A stretch of DNA of 64,000 bases from Paraburkholderia aromaticivorans (GCF_002278075.1 NZ_CP022991.1:600982-664981), one strand, 5' to 3'. Counted from the first letter of the stretch, positions 28,014 through 38,040 are shown. Program-made: numbers and translations. Notes: generated by a model from the letters alone, not told the origin.

Positions 28014-28357
28014 AGTGGTTCGTCCGTTTCGGATCGCAGATCCTGCAGGGGGCGCAAGGCGAGAATCATTTTTTCGAGCACCATGATCCAGTCCTCGAGT
28101 TCCTCGATGGTGCAATCAGCCTGTTCGACCAGCGTAAGGTCATCCGTCGAGCACGACAGGCTCGCGCCATTGATAACGGTATGCGCCATGGCGTGCAGGC
28201 GCAGAAGATCGTCACGCAAACCATCGGGCTCGCAGCGGGCGCGGATGGTGTCGAAAAGATCCACGGCCTGCTGGATGACGGTCGTGTCGTATCGCTGCTG
28301 CAATGATTCCAGCGCGTCGGCATCGACGATGCCATAGGGAGTCTCAAGGTCGGGCAT
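28010..28357 (-). CDS. Small acidic passenger protein, unknown function
   Basis: 115 aa from ATG 28357 (MPDLETPYGIVDADALESLQ), which has a GGAG site upstream; the start lies 14 bases before the end of tnpA, so translation is coupled. It is acidic and helical, with a FDTIRARCEPDGLRDDLLRL segment and a C-terminal IEELEDWIMVLEKMILALRP helix. It overlaps the 401-aa gene by four bases. Tight coupling with tnpA suggests a role in transposition or its control, which is inference. Confidence 0.65.
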   Translation of the reverse strand: MPDLETPYGIVDADALESLQQRYDTTVIQQAVDLFDTIRARCEPDGLRDDLLRLHAMAHTVINGASLSCSTDDLTLVEQADCTIEELEDWIMVLEKMILALRPLQDLRSETDEPL

Positions 28358-31348
28358 GGGATCGGGATCTCCGCAGGGAACGGACCGGGCCGGCGAACAG
28401 GTGATCGTGTATCCACCCCTCGACGTGTCCAAAATCCAGTTCGTACCTGCCAAAACGTTTCAGGTTGCTGGTGAGGTAGGGACTGAGGAATCCAATGTCG
28501 TCGGGATTGACCTCAATGCCCTCATTCACCATCGATCGCAACGCCTGCATCATGTCCACCGTGTTCTGCAGGATCGCGGCCGAAGCCATCAGGTCGTTGT
28601 AACGCAGGCGTTTCTGCTGCTCGTCCGGGTCATTGACTGGCAACACATCTCCGCCGAACGAAAACCACTTGGCAAAGCCATTATAGGACTCGACCTTGTT
28701 GGTTGTGGCGGTGATCTCCTGTCGCAGTTCGTTGCTGCCGAGCCACTCAAGCAGGAATACCGTGCGAACCACCTTGCCAAGCTCCTCGGCCGCCAGGGAC
28801 AGGCGATTTTTCGGACTGGCCGCACCGAAACGGCGCAGTAGAAGGGGCGATGAAATCGCTCCAGACTGGATCGACAGCGCGAGCTGCATCAGGTCCTTCC
28901 AGTGGCGCCCGATGAGTTCCCAGTCAACCGTTTCCGCGAAAAGATCATCGATATGTTTGTATCGGGTCGCAGCATCCACGCGATACAGCTTGAGGTCCTG
29001 CCAGTTGCGAATCCGCGGCATCAGCTTGATGCCCAGCAGGTAGGTGAAGGCGAACACCGCAGCCGACTGCCCCTGGGTGTCGGCGTGCACCGTATCGGCC
29101 TCAACGCTCAATCCAGCCTTAAGCAGCCCTTCGATCACGTAGATGGCTTCCCATATGCCCGGCGGGATGAAATGCCGGAATACCGCGATATAGTTGTCGG
29201 CGACGTGGCGGTAGGCGACCGCGCCCATTTTCCGGTAGCGGAAGTGATAGCCTGCCAGCAGGTTGTTGTCGTAGAAGTCGTACTGGGTGCCGTCGGCTGC
29301 CACCGTCTTGCCGTCTCCCCAGTGCTTCGGCAGGTCAAGCCGGAGATAGAGTTCGATCAGCTCGCGTTGTGCACTCTCAAGGCGTTCGAGACTCAAGTGC
29401 CGGCGGTTGACGAACGACATCATGTGCGGCGTGATCCTGTCACCCATGTGGCGCGCGGCCTGGGTGGGACCAAGATTGCACCCCATTGCGAAGATGGTAA
29501 GCAGGTACCGCTGTTCGGCGTCGCGGATTTTGGGATCATTGCCGCTTAACGGACCAAAGTGTCGTGTGAAATGTGTCCAGTGCTCGATATTGGCGAGTAC
29601 GTCCAGCAGATTGCGCACAGGCATGCGCTTGACGATCGCCTTTTGCAGGGCCACCGCGCTTTCCGGGATGACCGTCGCCGTGGTGCGACGGACAACAAAC
29701 TCACCTGCCTTGTTGACCGTCACATGGTCGGACTTCTCGGGAAAACGCTCATCCAACTGGCGTGCGGCATCGGAGAGCCATTCGCGCAGCTGCGCCACAA
29801 AGCCGGCACTGCTGTCGGCAATGCCAAGCCTCTCGCTGTATCCCGGCAGGCGCTTCTCACATTCATGCCAGGGCAACAGGTAATCGCGATAGTCTGCAAA
29901 GGCATCCGAGCCGGCTACGCACAGGTCTCCGCTGCGCAGTTCCCTCGTCATGGCGGACAGTACGCACAGTTCCAGATAACGCCGGTTTGTCGTCGCACCC
30001 TTCTCGGGCGGGCGGAAAACCAGCTTGCGCCAGCGCTCGGAAGCAAAGCTGAGATCGACCTCGACGTTGATCCATTCGCGATGAAGCGATTCGTTCCTGA
30101 AAACGACCTCCATTGCCTGCAGCAAGGACTCGGACTGGGTGGTCGAGCTCCATGCCAGTGCATGCGCCAGACGTAGTAGTACTGATCGATGTGCCTTGAA
30201 ATGCCTCCACAGCAGCGGCAGATAATTTCTGCCGCTGTAGGCCCGGACCTCGGCACAGCTTTCGCGCAATGGTTCGAGGTCGCCCGACGGCGCCAGATAT
30301 TGGCGAACACGCGCACCAAGTTCGGTGTCGTCGGTATAGTCGTCGAGAATATTGACGACGCCGTCAAGCGTATCGACCAGGCTTTCCATCTGTTCGCGCT
30401 GACGTGCCTGGATCTGGTCTAGCTCTTCCCTGGCCCGCTTGTGGATTGCGCCCATACGACGGATGAACATCTCGGCCAGGTCGTCGCGGGCTCGCACGCG
30501 CATTTGATGCAGCAACGCGACAATGAGCGTATATCGCCGCTCCGGCAGGGTTTCCTTCAGATTCGCCGCGTCCAGACTCATCGCCTGCGTCGAGAGGGAG
30601 CGCAGCTTTGTCGCGGGAACACCTTCCAGCGCATGGTTGAAGTCGCCAAAACCATCGAGCCAGGCAAGATGGTCGACGAGCAGGGAGATATGCTTTCGCG
30701 ATGGGCGTAAGGCGTATCGCTTGATGGTGTTGTACGCGCTCTGGCGCTGGTTGAATTCGCGCTTGATCAGCCGGTCCAGTTGGGCCTTGTCCTCATCAGA
30801 GAGGCGACGCGAGACACGTCGGAACAGCGCTGTTTGAACTCGCGTGTGGATCTGCTCCACAATGGCATCGAGCGTCGAGAACGCGGGCAGTTCGACCTGC
30901 TGCTGGATCAGGCTGTCGATGGTTGCATTGATGATGTCCACCGGCTGATCCATCGTCTCGGCGGCCTCATGTGTCGCGCGTACCGCGATTTCGTTGGCAT
31001 CGGAGCCGTAGTAGGACTGGATGCCGAGAAATTCTCGGATTGCCGCATAGTGACGAAACAAGGCGGGCGACCTTGCCCTGTTGTAGCCGAATGCGGCCTC
31101 GGCGCCTATGTTCGCGCTCGCCCGGATGTGCTCGATGACAACGGGGGAATGGCGTCAACGAAGGGAAAGTAGTGCATCTGCTGAAAGACCTTCAGCAGAA
31201 CCAGCAGGCCCAGTCTCGAGGACTGGCCACGCGCGTTGCGGCGCACCCACTCAAGCTCTTCGACGTCCGGCGTATAGAACGCCTGCAGTTCCTCCGGTGA
31301 AAAACCCTTGGGAAACCTCGGATACGCGGTACGTTCGATGGTCGCCAT
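28344..31348 (-). pseudogene. tnpA: Tn3-family transposase TnpA with a frameshift near the N-terminus
   Basis: The N-terminal part starts at ATG 31348 (MATIERTAYPRFPKGFSPEE) and runs to the sequence FPFVDAIPP, then shifts frame. The remaining ~905 residues continue from VVIEHIRASANIGAEAAFGY to the stop at 28344. The break is at a run of five G/C (31143-31147); one more base restores a ~1,000-aa protein. The C-terminal domain keeps the Tn3 DDE region with VEADTVHADTQGQSAAVFAF, LLGIKLMPRIRNWQDLKLYR and NKVESYNGFAKW. It could be a real mutation, a sequencing error, or programmed slippage. If real, the transposon is no longer autonomous. Confidence 0.88.
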
Positions 31349-31484
31349 GCCGGATTCCGGATCTCGAATGGGCTGGCCAGTGTAGCGCAAAAAATCCGGC
31401 AAAGCCGTCACACTTGTGCCAGTCTGTGCAACCAGCTGGCCGCTATAATTTTCGGATTCAGAACGCAGCGAAGGGGACAGAAAC

Positions 31485-32015
31485 ATGGGCAAAGCCAGCC
31501 AGCAGAAAAAATCGTCGCGCGCCCGCAAGCTGGGCACGCGCGACCTGGAGGCATTGCGACGGGGAGCGGTTCAGTCAGGGATCCCCGACGCTATCGTTCT
31601 CGATCGTAATGACCTGCCGCCGGAGCAGAAAATCTCCTGGCCCCTCGCCCAACTGCTTCAGGATGAGGTATCCGATCATCCAACACTGGAGGAATATCAG
31701 AGCGCACTGACGGCGATAGTTGCGGCGTGGAATACCAGCCTCCTGCCCGAGAGCGAGCGTGCTGAAGCGCTACGTGATCAGATCGGATTCGACAAAAGTG
31801 TTCCACCCGAAATACGGCGTGAGGTCACACAGCGCATCGAGCGCCTGATTGAGGAAAAAGTGGCCCGTTTTCCCCATGACCGCCGCCGTATCGTCTCGTG
31901 GGAGGCGAGGCTCGAAGGTGACGTACTCCGGGTCGTAGCGGCGGCGTCTGACGGTCCCCGGCACGATACCCTGGAGGATGTCATGCGGGGTTTGCTGCGA
32001 ACGATGTCCGCGTAA
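31485..32015 (+). CDS. Passenger protein of unknown function, divergent from tnpA
   Basis: 176 aa with a GGGGACAG ribosome-binding site. A TATAAT box at 31444-31449 lies about 35 bases upstream. The N-terminus is basic (MGKASQQKKSSRARKLGTRD), the middle has EIRREVTQRIERLIEEKVAR and the C-terminus has DTLEDVMRGLLRTM. No domain is recognised. It is transcribed away from tnpA within the transposon and may be cargo or a regulator. Confidence 0.6.
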   Translation: MGKASQQKKSSRARKLGTRDLEALRRGAVQSGIPDAIVLDRNDLPPEQKISWPLAQLLQDEVSDHPTLEEYQSALTAIVAAWNTSLLPESERAEALRDQIGFDKSVPPEIRREVTQRIERLIEEKVARFPHDRRRIVSWEARLEGDVLRVVAAASDGPRHDTLEDVMRGLLRTMSA

Positions 32016-32189
32016 GAGACCGCACATTCAGACCAGTCAGCTAAGGACGCGACCGTCCCGCGCTGACTGACCACGTTGACCTGTCTGCATGCCGACGCGC
32101 AAGCGGACGCGATAGCTCAGGGACGCATTCACGGCCCGAGTTCCTTATTCCATCAAAGCATAGAGATCCGTCGCTTCATAACTTTCAGG

Positions 32190-32227
32190 CTTATGATAGC
32201 AATTTGACCGGATCTTGGTCAGATCCC
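32190..32227 (-). repeat. Right 38-bp terminal inverted repeat of Tn3-family element
   Basis: Read on the minus strand it begins GGGATCTGACCAAGATCCGG and ends ATCATAAG, matching the left end. It supplies the last codons and stop of the truncated tssA reading frame. Confidence 0.92.
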
Positions 32228-33108
32228 ATCACGTCGTCGTGGCCGGCGATCTTGTCTTGCGCGGGTTGGGCCGGTGCAAGCGCCGGATTGGGCGCGCTGC
32301 CGTCGCCGGCTGGTGGCGCGTCGGCGAGCGCGTGTCGCGCGGCCCGCTCGGGGAAGCGCCGGATCAGTTGCGCGTCGACAAATTTCTTCAGTTCCGCGAT
32401 ATCGCCGGCCAGGTTGCTCATGTCGGGGCTGTCCGTGCCCAGCCGTTCGCGCAGCACGGCGGTGATCGCCTCGGCATGGTCCAGCGCAGCGTGCAGAAGC
32501 GCGGACGCCGCGGGCAAATGATCGTCGGCGCAGTCCATGCAGCACGCTTCCAGATCGACGAGCGTCGCAGGCGGCGTGCCGTCCGCGGATGGTGCGGCGA
32601 CGATCGCACCGGTGGCGACGCGCAGATCGCGCAACGAGAAGCGCCCGAGCCGCGGCGACTGCACGAATGGCATGAGCCGGAAGCCGCGGAGCACGCTTTG
32701 CGGATCGGCGAGCGGCATGAGCGCGTTGGCGCGCGCGGTTGGATCGTTGTCGTCGTCGGCATCGAGTTGGGGATGCACGCCTTCCCAATACTGTTCAAGC
32801 AGGCCGCGCACCAGCGCGAGTCCGGCGACCCAGCCTGCGAGTCCCTGCTGATGCGCGTGTGCCGCGCACAGGTGGACGGCCACGCGCAGGTCCTTGGTGC
32901 GTTGGAACAGCGCCTCGGCGGCGCTCGACACCTTGTCCCAGTCGGGTTCCTGCGCGACTTTCAGGCTGTCGCCCATGGCGCGCTCCGGCGTCGGCATGGC
33001 GATCCGTTCGAGTTCGATAAATGCCGGATCGTATTCGAGGTTCGGACCCGTGGGCGCGGTGCCGTCGATGGGAATCAGCAGGGGATCAGTGGTGGTGGAG
33101 TCGTTCAT
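32191..33108 (-). pseudogene. tssA: tssA 5' fragment, truncated by Tn3-family insertion
   Basis: The reading frame from ATG 33108 (MNDSTTTDPLLIPIDGTAPT) encodes about 293 native TssA residues, then roughly a dozen codons from the transposon end (DQDPVKLLS) to a stop at 32191. The ImpA_N domain is clear: GPNLEYDPAFIELERIA, EPDWDKVSSAAEALFQRTKD and QLDADDDNDPTARANALMPL. The missing C-terminal 60 residues are at 24,739-24,921. The rebuilt gene is 1,059 bases, 352 aa. TssA organises baseplate and sheath assembly, so this break may disable or weaken secretion unless the fragment suffices or another tssA exists. Confidence 0.93.
32228..32232. repeat. Target-site duplication ATCAC (right copy)
   Basis: Direct repeat of 24917-24921 at the other end of the Tn3-family element. 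Confidence 0.93.
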
Positions 33109-33657
33109 GGTCGGGTGCGTTGGGGTGCGAGGAAGCGAAATGGCGGCAGAACGTGCGGGCGCGCTTGCGAGACCGGCCGGCCGGTCAGCCTGCGACCGGT
33201 TGGTTTGCCTGAATGGCCGGCCTTCGCACGGGTCGCACGCGCAGCGCGTTAATACATCACAACACCTGAGCGCCACCGATTATTCCGGCGCAGAACAGTC
33301 ACAACGCGGTGCACAAGACAGGAACTCGAATCGTTTGATTCGCTCTGTTTAGTTTCTGAAAGCAACGTGTTTAGTGGTTCCCGCTGCACGGTTTGGAGGC
33401 GCTAGCATTTGCTTACAATTATGCGGATTTCACGCATGCCCCCTGCGACGCCACGTCTTTGCAGGGCCGCACGCCACACCGGAGAAAACATGCACGGGAT
33501 GTCGAGGAAAAGCGCGCCCGTTTGGCGCTGCGCGGGGGGGACCCCATTGCGCAAACGTTTTTCGTACGCTGTACAATCCGCGAACTTCTTTCAACCGGTT
33601 TCATGGCCAGTTTCCGGCTCGCGTGCCGGCGGCAACGCCGCTTTCAGCCTGTCAATC
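33109..33657. other. Intergenic region between tssA and the ECF sigma operon
   Basis: About 550 bases without a convincing gene; short frames here lack family resemblance. It should hold the tssA promoter (minus) and the sigma operon promoter (plus). A weak sigma-70 pair, TTGCGC (33547-33552) and TACAAT (33572-33577) with a 19-base spacer, faces the sigma gene. Confidence 0.4.
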
Positions 33658-34212
33658 ATGTCAACAGCAGATGTCGAGAATCTGCCCGGTCTTTTGCCGG
33701 GCATGCTGCCGCGGCTCTGGGCATTCTCTCTTCGCCTGTGCGGAAATCAACACGACGCCGAGGACGTGCTTCAGCGTGCCTGCGTGCGCGGACTCGAACG
33801 TGCCCATCAATTGCAGCCGGGCACCTCGCCGCTGAGTTGGATGTTCTCCATCGTTCATTCCACGTGGATCAACGAACTGCGGGCGCGCAGTGTGCGCAGC
33901 CGTTCGAGCATGGAATGGGACGACAATTTTCTCGAGACCGTGCCCGATCCCGGTGCACGTAATCCCGAATCGACCTTGATGAGCAGCGAGATCATTACCG
34001 CTGTCGAACGTCTTCCGGAAGCGCAGCGGATCGTCATGCTGCTGGTTGCGGTGGAAGGCTTGAGTTATGCGGAAGCCGCCGAAGCGCTCGACGTGCCCAT
34101 CGGCACGATCATGAGCCGCCTGTCGCGCGCACGGCAGACAATCGGCGCCCAGTTCGGCGAACGCGAGCCCGCGACGGCGCGCGAACCCAAAACCCAGCGA
34201 GCCAGCCAATGA
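33658..34212 (+). CDS. ECF-type RNA polymerase sigma factor
   Basis: 184 aa from ATG 33658. Region 2 spans LWAFSLRLCGNQHDAEDVLQ to MFSIVHSTWINELRAR, including the DAEDVLQ helix that binds core polymerase; region 4 is ERLPEAQRIVMLLVAVEGLS with the helix-turn-helix AEALDVPIGTIMSRLSRAR. The start has no strong ribosome-binding site and the frame is open further upstream, so the N-terminus is uncertain. It overlaps the anti-sigma gene by four bases (ATGA), the standard sigma/anti-sigma arrangement. Confidence 0.92.
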   Translation: MSTADVENLPGLLPGMLPRLWAFSLRLCGNQHDAEDVLQRACVRGLERAHQLQPGTSPLSWMFSIVHSTWINELRARSVRSRSSMEWDDNFLETVPDPGARNPESTLMSSEIITAVERLPEAQRIVMLLVAVEGLSYAEAAEALDVPIGTIMSRLSRARQTIGAQFGEREPATAREPKTQRASQ

Positions 34213-35180
34213 AGATCGATGACGCCAGTCTGTTGGCCTACGTCGACGGGCAGTTGTCGGCGGAAGAGAGCGCCAGAGTCGAGAAGGCGATTCAGGAATC
34301 GGAGGAAGTCGCCTCGCGCGTATCGCTGCTGCGCGCCTCCGATCTGCCGTATCAGGAAGCCTTCGCGCGGCAGTCGCTGCCGCCGGTGCCCGAATCGCTC
34401 AGCCTCAACATCGATGCCATGATTCGTCAGCATCTCGCTGGCGGCGCTGGGGCGGCGGCTGCGGCCAAAGCATCCACGTCCACGTCATTTGAAGCCGATG
34501 TGGGCGATGCCGAAGAAGACGCCGAGTCGCTCAGCGCGAACGTACATCGGTTGAAGCCGCGCGCGCGCTCCTTGCTACAGTTGTCGTGGCCAAAGCTGGC
34601 GGTCGCGTTCGTGGCGGGCGCGTTTTGTTGGGGCCTCGCGTTGCGCCTCGTGCCGCAACTCGCGGGCGGCGGCAACAGCGGCGTCACGACCACCGCCGAC
34701 GCCTCCGGCATGACGCCCTGGATCAAGGCCGCGGCGAGTTACCAGCAGCTCTACACGCGTGACACGGTCGCGCTGCTGCAACCGGACATGAGCGCAACGG
34801 CGAGCACGGTCGCGGATATCAATCAGGCCGACAATCTGCCGGTGCACATTCCCGATCTGCGCAGCCAGGGTCTCATGTTCAAGCGCGTGCAGCGGCTGCG
34901 CTTTCACGACAAGCCGCTCGTGCAGATCGTCTATCTGCCGCAGAAGGGCAAACCGGTCGCGCTATGCGTGCTGCGCGAAGCGAAGGCGGACGCGGCGCCC
35001 TCGAGCGGCAGCGTCGACGGCATGGACGTGGTGTCGTGGCGGCGCGGCGAACTGGGCTACGCGCTGATCGGCGAACCCGGCGCGGTCGATCTCGACGCGC
35101 TCGGCAAGCAGCTGTACGGCGGCCAGGTCGCGGCCACCATCAGCGCTATCGGCATGGGTGACGATGGCCGCCGCAGTTGA
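34209..35180 (+). CDS. Membrane anti-sigma factor (first paralogue)
   Basis: 323 aa. The N-terminus (DASLLAYVDGQLSAEESARV) is the usual anti-sigma cytoplasmic helix bundle but lacks the zinc HxxxCxxC motif. A membrane segment follows at about residues 128-145 (LAVAFVAGAFCWGLALRL), then a periplasmic sensor part with AASYQQLYTRDTVALLQPD and VVSWRRGELGYALIGEPG. It should hold the upstream sigma factor inactive until an envelope or oxidative signal. A close paralogue is at 36557-37414. Confidence 0.9.
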   Translation: MKIDDASLLAYVDGQLSAEESARVEKAIQESEEVASRVSLLRASDLPYQEAFARQSLPPVPESLSLNIDAMIRQHLAGGAGAAAAAKASTSTSFEADVGDAEEDAESLSANVHRLKPRARSLLQLSWPKLAVAFVAGAFCWGLALRLVPQLAGGGNSGVTTTADASGMTPWIKAAASYQQLYTRDTVALLQPDMSATASTVADINQADNLPVHIPDLRSQGLMFKRVQRLRFHDKPLVQIVYLPQKGKPVALCVLREAKADAAPSSGSVDGMDVVSWRRGELGYALIGEPGAVDLDALGKQLYGGQVAATISAIGMGDDGRRS

Positions 35181-35285
35181 GCGAGCCGCTGCCTACGGAA
35201 TGTGCCGGGCAGTGCCGATGTTTGTGCTGAGGTCTGTTCATCACACGGTGCGTCGTGCCGGACGGCCGCGCGATGCCGTCGCCGC

Positions 35286-36374
35286 ATGCCCATGAAGTCC
35301 CCGCACTCACGCGAGTTGCCGGCGCGCGCGCGAGGTCTCGACCTCGTGTTGCGCTGGGCCGTCGTGCTGGCTGCCCCCGCGCTGCTCGCCGCGCTGTTCA
35401 CGTGGTGCGGCGGCTGGTTTTCCACCCGGTTGAACGCGCCGCGTATCGTCGATGCGTTCGAGGCGATGACCCGGCCGCATCCCGGTTTCAGGCGTAATCA
35501 CGCGAAAGGCATTTGCGTGACCGGACATTTCGACAGCAATGGCACCGGCGAATTTTTGTCGCGAGCGAGCGCGTTCGCGCGCGGCAGTTATCCGCTAGTT
35601 GGACGCCTGTCGATGCCCGGCAGCGATCCCACGCGCGACGACGCCACCGGCATGGTGCGCAGCTTCGCGTTGAGCATGACGCTGCCACATCGCGGAGACT
35701 GGCGTCTGGCGATGAATTCAGCGCCGATCTTCGCGGTGCGCACGCCGCAAGCTTTGTTCGAACAACTGCAGGCCGACGCGCTCGATCCGCGCACAGGTCG
35801 CGCTGACCCCGCGAAAATGCGGGCGTTTCTCGACGCGCATCCCGAAGTTCGCGCGTTCAACGACTATGTCGAAGCGCATCCGCCGTCGTCTGGTTACGAC
35901 AATGCGATGTACTACGGCATCAGTGCATTCCGTGTGACCGACGCGCACGGCGTGCGGCGTTTCGTGCGCTGGGAGGTGGTGCCGGGCCACCCGTACCGCG
36001 CCGTCGATACACGCGAGCAGCGCGATCCCGACTTCCTCTCATACGATCTGATGAGGCAGCTCAGCAAAGGCCCGCTGCGCTGGCATCTCGTGTTGAACGT
36101 CGCGCAGGACGGCGACACGCTCGATGACTCGACGCGCGAATGGACCCGTTCGCCAAGCCGCTTGCGGATCGACGTAGGCACCGTGGTGATTGAGCGCGCG
36201 CAAACGCAGATAGACGGTCCGTGCCGCGACGTCGTGTTCGATCCGACCATACTGCCCGACGGAATCGCGCCCTCCGCCGATCCGCTGCTTGCCGCTCGCG
36301 CTGCTGCGTATAGCGTGTCATTCCAGCGCCGCACGCGGGAAGAGGCCGCGGTGGCGCGCGCAAGCGGGCATTGA
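35286..36374 (+). CDS. Membrane-anchored catalase-related peroxidase (SrpA-like)
   Basis: 362 aa from ATG 35286. An N-terminal membrane segment (WAVVLAAPALLAALFTWCGG, about 27-45) places the catalytic part in the periplasm. The catalase fold is visible from the active-site histidine in KGICVTGHFDSNG, through FALSMTLPHRGDWRLAMNS to the heme-ligand tyrosine in RAAAYSVSFQRR. At this length it lacks the extra domains of full catalases. It lies between two anti-sigma paralogues, suggesting the sigma factor responds to peroxide. Confidence 0.88.
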   Translation: MPMKSPHSRELPARARGLDLVLRWAVVLAAPALLAALFTWCGGWFSTRLNAPRIVDAFEAMTRPHPGFRRNHAKGICVTGHFDSNGTGEFLSRASAFARGSYPLVGRLSMPGSDPTRDDATGMVRSFALSMTLPHRGDWRLAMNSAPIFAVRTPQALFEQLQADALDPRTGRADPAKMRAFLDAHPEVRAFNDYVEAHPPSSGYDNAMYYGISAFRVTDAHGVRRFVRWEVVPGHPYRAVDTREQRDPDFLSYDLMRQLSKGPLRWHLVLNVAQDGDTLDDSTREWTRSPSRLRIDVGTVVIERAQTQIDGPCRDVVFDPTILPDGIAPSADPLLAARAAAYSVSFQRRTREEAAVARASGH

Positions 36375-36556
36375 GTCGTCACGCAAACGCTTTGCCGCGG
36401 CTCGCACATGTTGCATTTCGAGCCGCCGCCCATGCCGGACAGCGTTGGGGAAGAGGCGACTGCGGGTATCATGGAGGTCTGTGGGAGAGCGAACATTCGC
36501 TCCGGCCCGGTTGCGATCCAATCAGGCGTCCAGCCCTTTTTTTAACCTATCGTCCA

Positions 36557-37414
36557 ATGAAACCCGACGACAGCCAACTGATCGCGTATGCCGACGGCGA
36601 GCTTAGCGCTTCGCAGGCGGAGTCGGTCGAGCGCGCGCTGGCCGAGTCCGCCGATCTGCGCGAGAGCGTCGACTTGCTGCGCGCTTCCCGCCTGCCGTAT
36701 CGCGAGGCATTTGCCGCGCAAAAATTGCCGCCGCTGCCGGACGACCTTCGGCTTCGCATCGAAGCAATGGCGGCCAAGGCGGAGAACCAGTCCGTAGCGA
36801 CGAAGGAAAACTTGCGGCGTTCGCTGCCACGCATGTGGCTTGCGGCCGCGTTTGTCGCGGGTGCGTTTTGTGCGGGGCTCGTGCAACAACTCGGCGGCTG
36901 GCATGGAATCACCGGCGACCGCGCGGCAACGGTCGCGTCCTCGGGCGTGCGGCCGTGGATGAGCGTGGCCGCCAGCTATCAGCAACTCTACACGCGCGAC
37001 ACCGTCGCCGGTCTCACGCCTGACCCCACCGTGTCGGCGAATACCGTTGCCGCGATTCGCGATCAAGACGGCATCAACCTGCGCACGCCGGATCTGCGTG
37101 CGGTCGGCATGACCTTCAAGTCGATCGAGCGTTTGCATTACAACGGCAAACCGCTGGTCCGGATGGTTTATCTGCCCGCGCGCGGCACACCGGTTGCGCT
37201 CTGCGTGATGAAAGACTCGCGCCCGGATCAATCCATTGCCCAACGTCAGATGAATGGCATGACCGTCGTATCGTGGCGGCAGAACGAACTCGCCTACGCG
37301 TTGATCGGCCAGCCGGATTCCGGCGATCTCTCGAAGATCGCCCGGCAGATTTCCAACGGCGGCGTGGCTGCCATGTTCGCGCGCAACGTTAGCGACAGGC
37401 CGGGCCTTGGTTGA
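36557..37414 (+). CDS. Membrane anti-sigma factor (second paralogue)
   Basis: 285 aa from ATG 36557, 182 bases after the peroxidase gene. It shares the first anti-sigma's layout and key segments: DSQLIAYADGELSASQAESV, the membrane segment WLAAAFVAGAFCAGLVQQL, AASYQQLYTRDTVAGLTPD and VVSWRQNELAYALIGQPD. No second sigma gene is next to it. Either both regulate the one sigma factor or this one controls a sigma encoded elsewhere. Confidence 0.88.
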   Translation: MKPDDSQLIAYADGELSASQAESVERALAESADLRESVDLLRASRLPYREAFAAQKLPPLPDDLRLRIEAMAAKAENQSVATKENLRRSLPRMWLAAAFVAGAFCAGLVQQLGGWHGITGDRAATVASSGVRPWMSVAASYQQLYTRDTVAGLTPDPTVSANTVAAIRDQDGINLRTPDLRAVGMTFKSIERLHYNGKPLVRMVYLPARGTPVALCVMKDSRPDQSIAQRQMNGMTVVSWRQNELAYALIGQPDSGDLSKIARQISNGGVAAMFARNVSDRPGLG

Positions 37415-37464
37415 TGCGAGCTAAGGTCAGGTCTGGTGTATGGGCAGGTTGATGGTCGGCGATT

Positions 37465-37887
37465 TCAAGCGGCGAGTTGCTGCTGAGCCGGTCGATCGTC
37501 TTGCACCGGTTCGCCGTCCCTGAAGGCAATGCCCTCCAGTAACAGCTTGATCTGTTCGGGGCCGTTGATGCGCCGCCAGTTTTTTTCGGCATCCTCGATC
37601 AGCTTGAATGCCAGACCAAGGAAGGTCGGTCGCGACACGCAGTTGCGCGTGCGCGTAGTGCGGTGGCGCACGGTCGCGAACGTCGACTCAATCGCATTCG
37701 TGGTGCGCAAATGTTGCCAGTGCTCGGCCGGGAAGTCGTAAAACTCCAGTAGGCTCTCCCGGTCTTTCTTCAACGTTTCGGTCGCCTTTGGATATTTCGC
37801 CCCATAGACCGTCACGAAACGATCGAACGCGGTGTACGCATCGGCGCGTGTCGCGGCCATCCAGATCGCCTGCAGGTCTGCCTTCGC
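37465..37887 (-). pseudogene. IS256-family transposase C-terminal fragment
   Basis: About 140 codons. EFYDFPAEHWQHLRTTNAIE followed by STFATVRHRTTRTRNC is the conserved end of Mutator/IS256 transposases. The 5' part is lost at about 37888, where an in-frame stop occurs and resemblance ends. Intact IS256 transposases are about 400 aa. It marks the left edge of the mobile patchwork. Confidence 0.85.
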
Positions 37888-38040
37888 TCACCTCCCCCTC
37901 CCGCGTCAGCGGGTTAGTACAACATTTTTAATCTTGAATTTCACATTATTAAAGTTGTCCCCAATTTTTAAACAGGGAATCGTTGCATGACAGGTCCTTG
38001 GGGAGTAGGATTTAATCCTATTCAGCGCCGGGAGGCTCCG

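Larger units (their letters stand above)
24922..32227. mobile_element. Complete Tn3-family transposon inserted in tssA (7,306 bp)
   Basis: Bounded by 38-bp imperfect inverted repeats starting GG and ending in TAAG, the Tn3-family pattern, and by 5-bp direct repeats. Contents in order: tyrosine recombinase (25011-26702), candidate core recombination site (26731-26758), a 401-aa gene, a 115-aa gene, tnpA with a frameshift, all on the minus strand, then a divergent 176-aa gene (31485-32015). No antibiotic, mercury or catabolic cargo is recognised. The matching target duplications show a simple insertion with no later rearrangement, suggesting it is recent. Confidence 0.93.

Noticed and set aside
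32200..32227. Last codons of the truncated tssA frame as native protein
   Set aside because: They are encoded by the transposon's terminal repeat, as shown by the matching left end.
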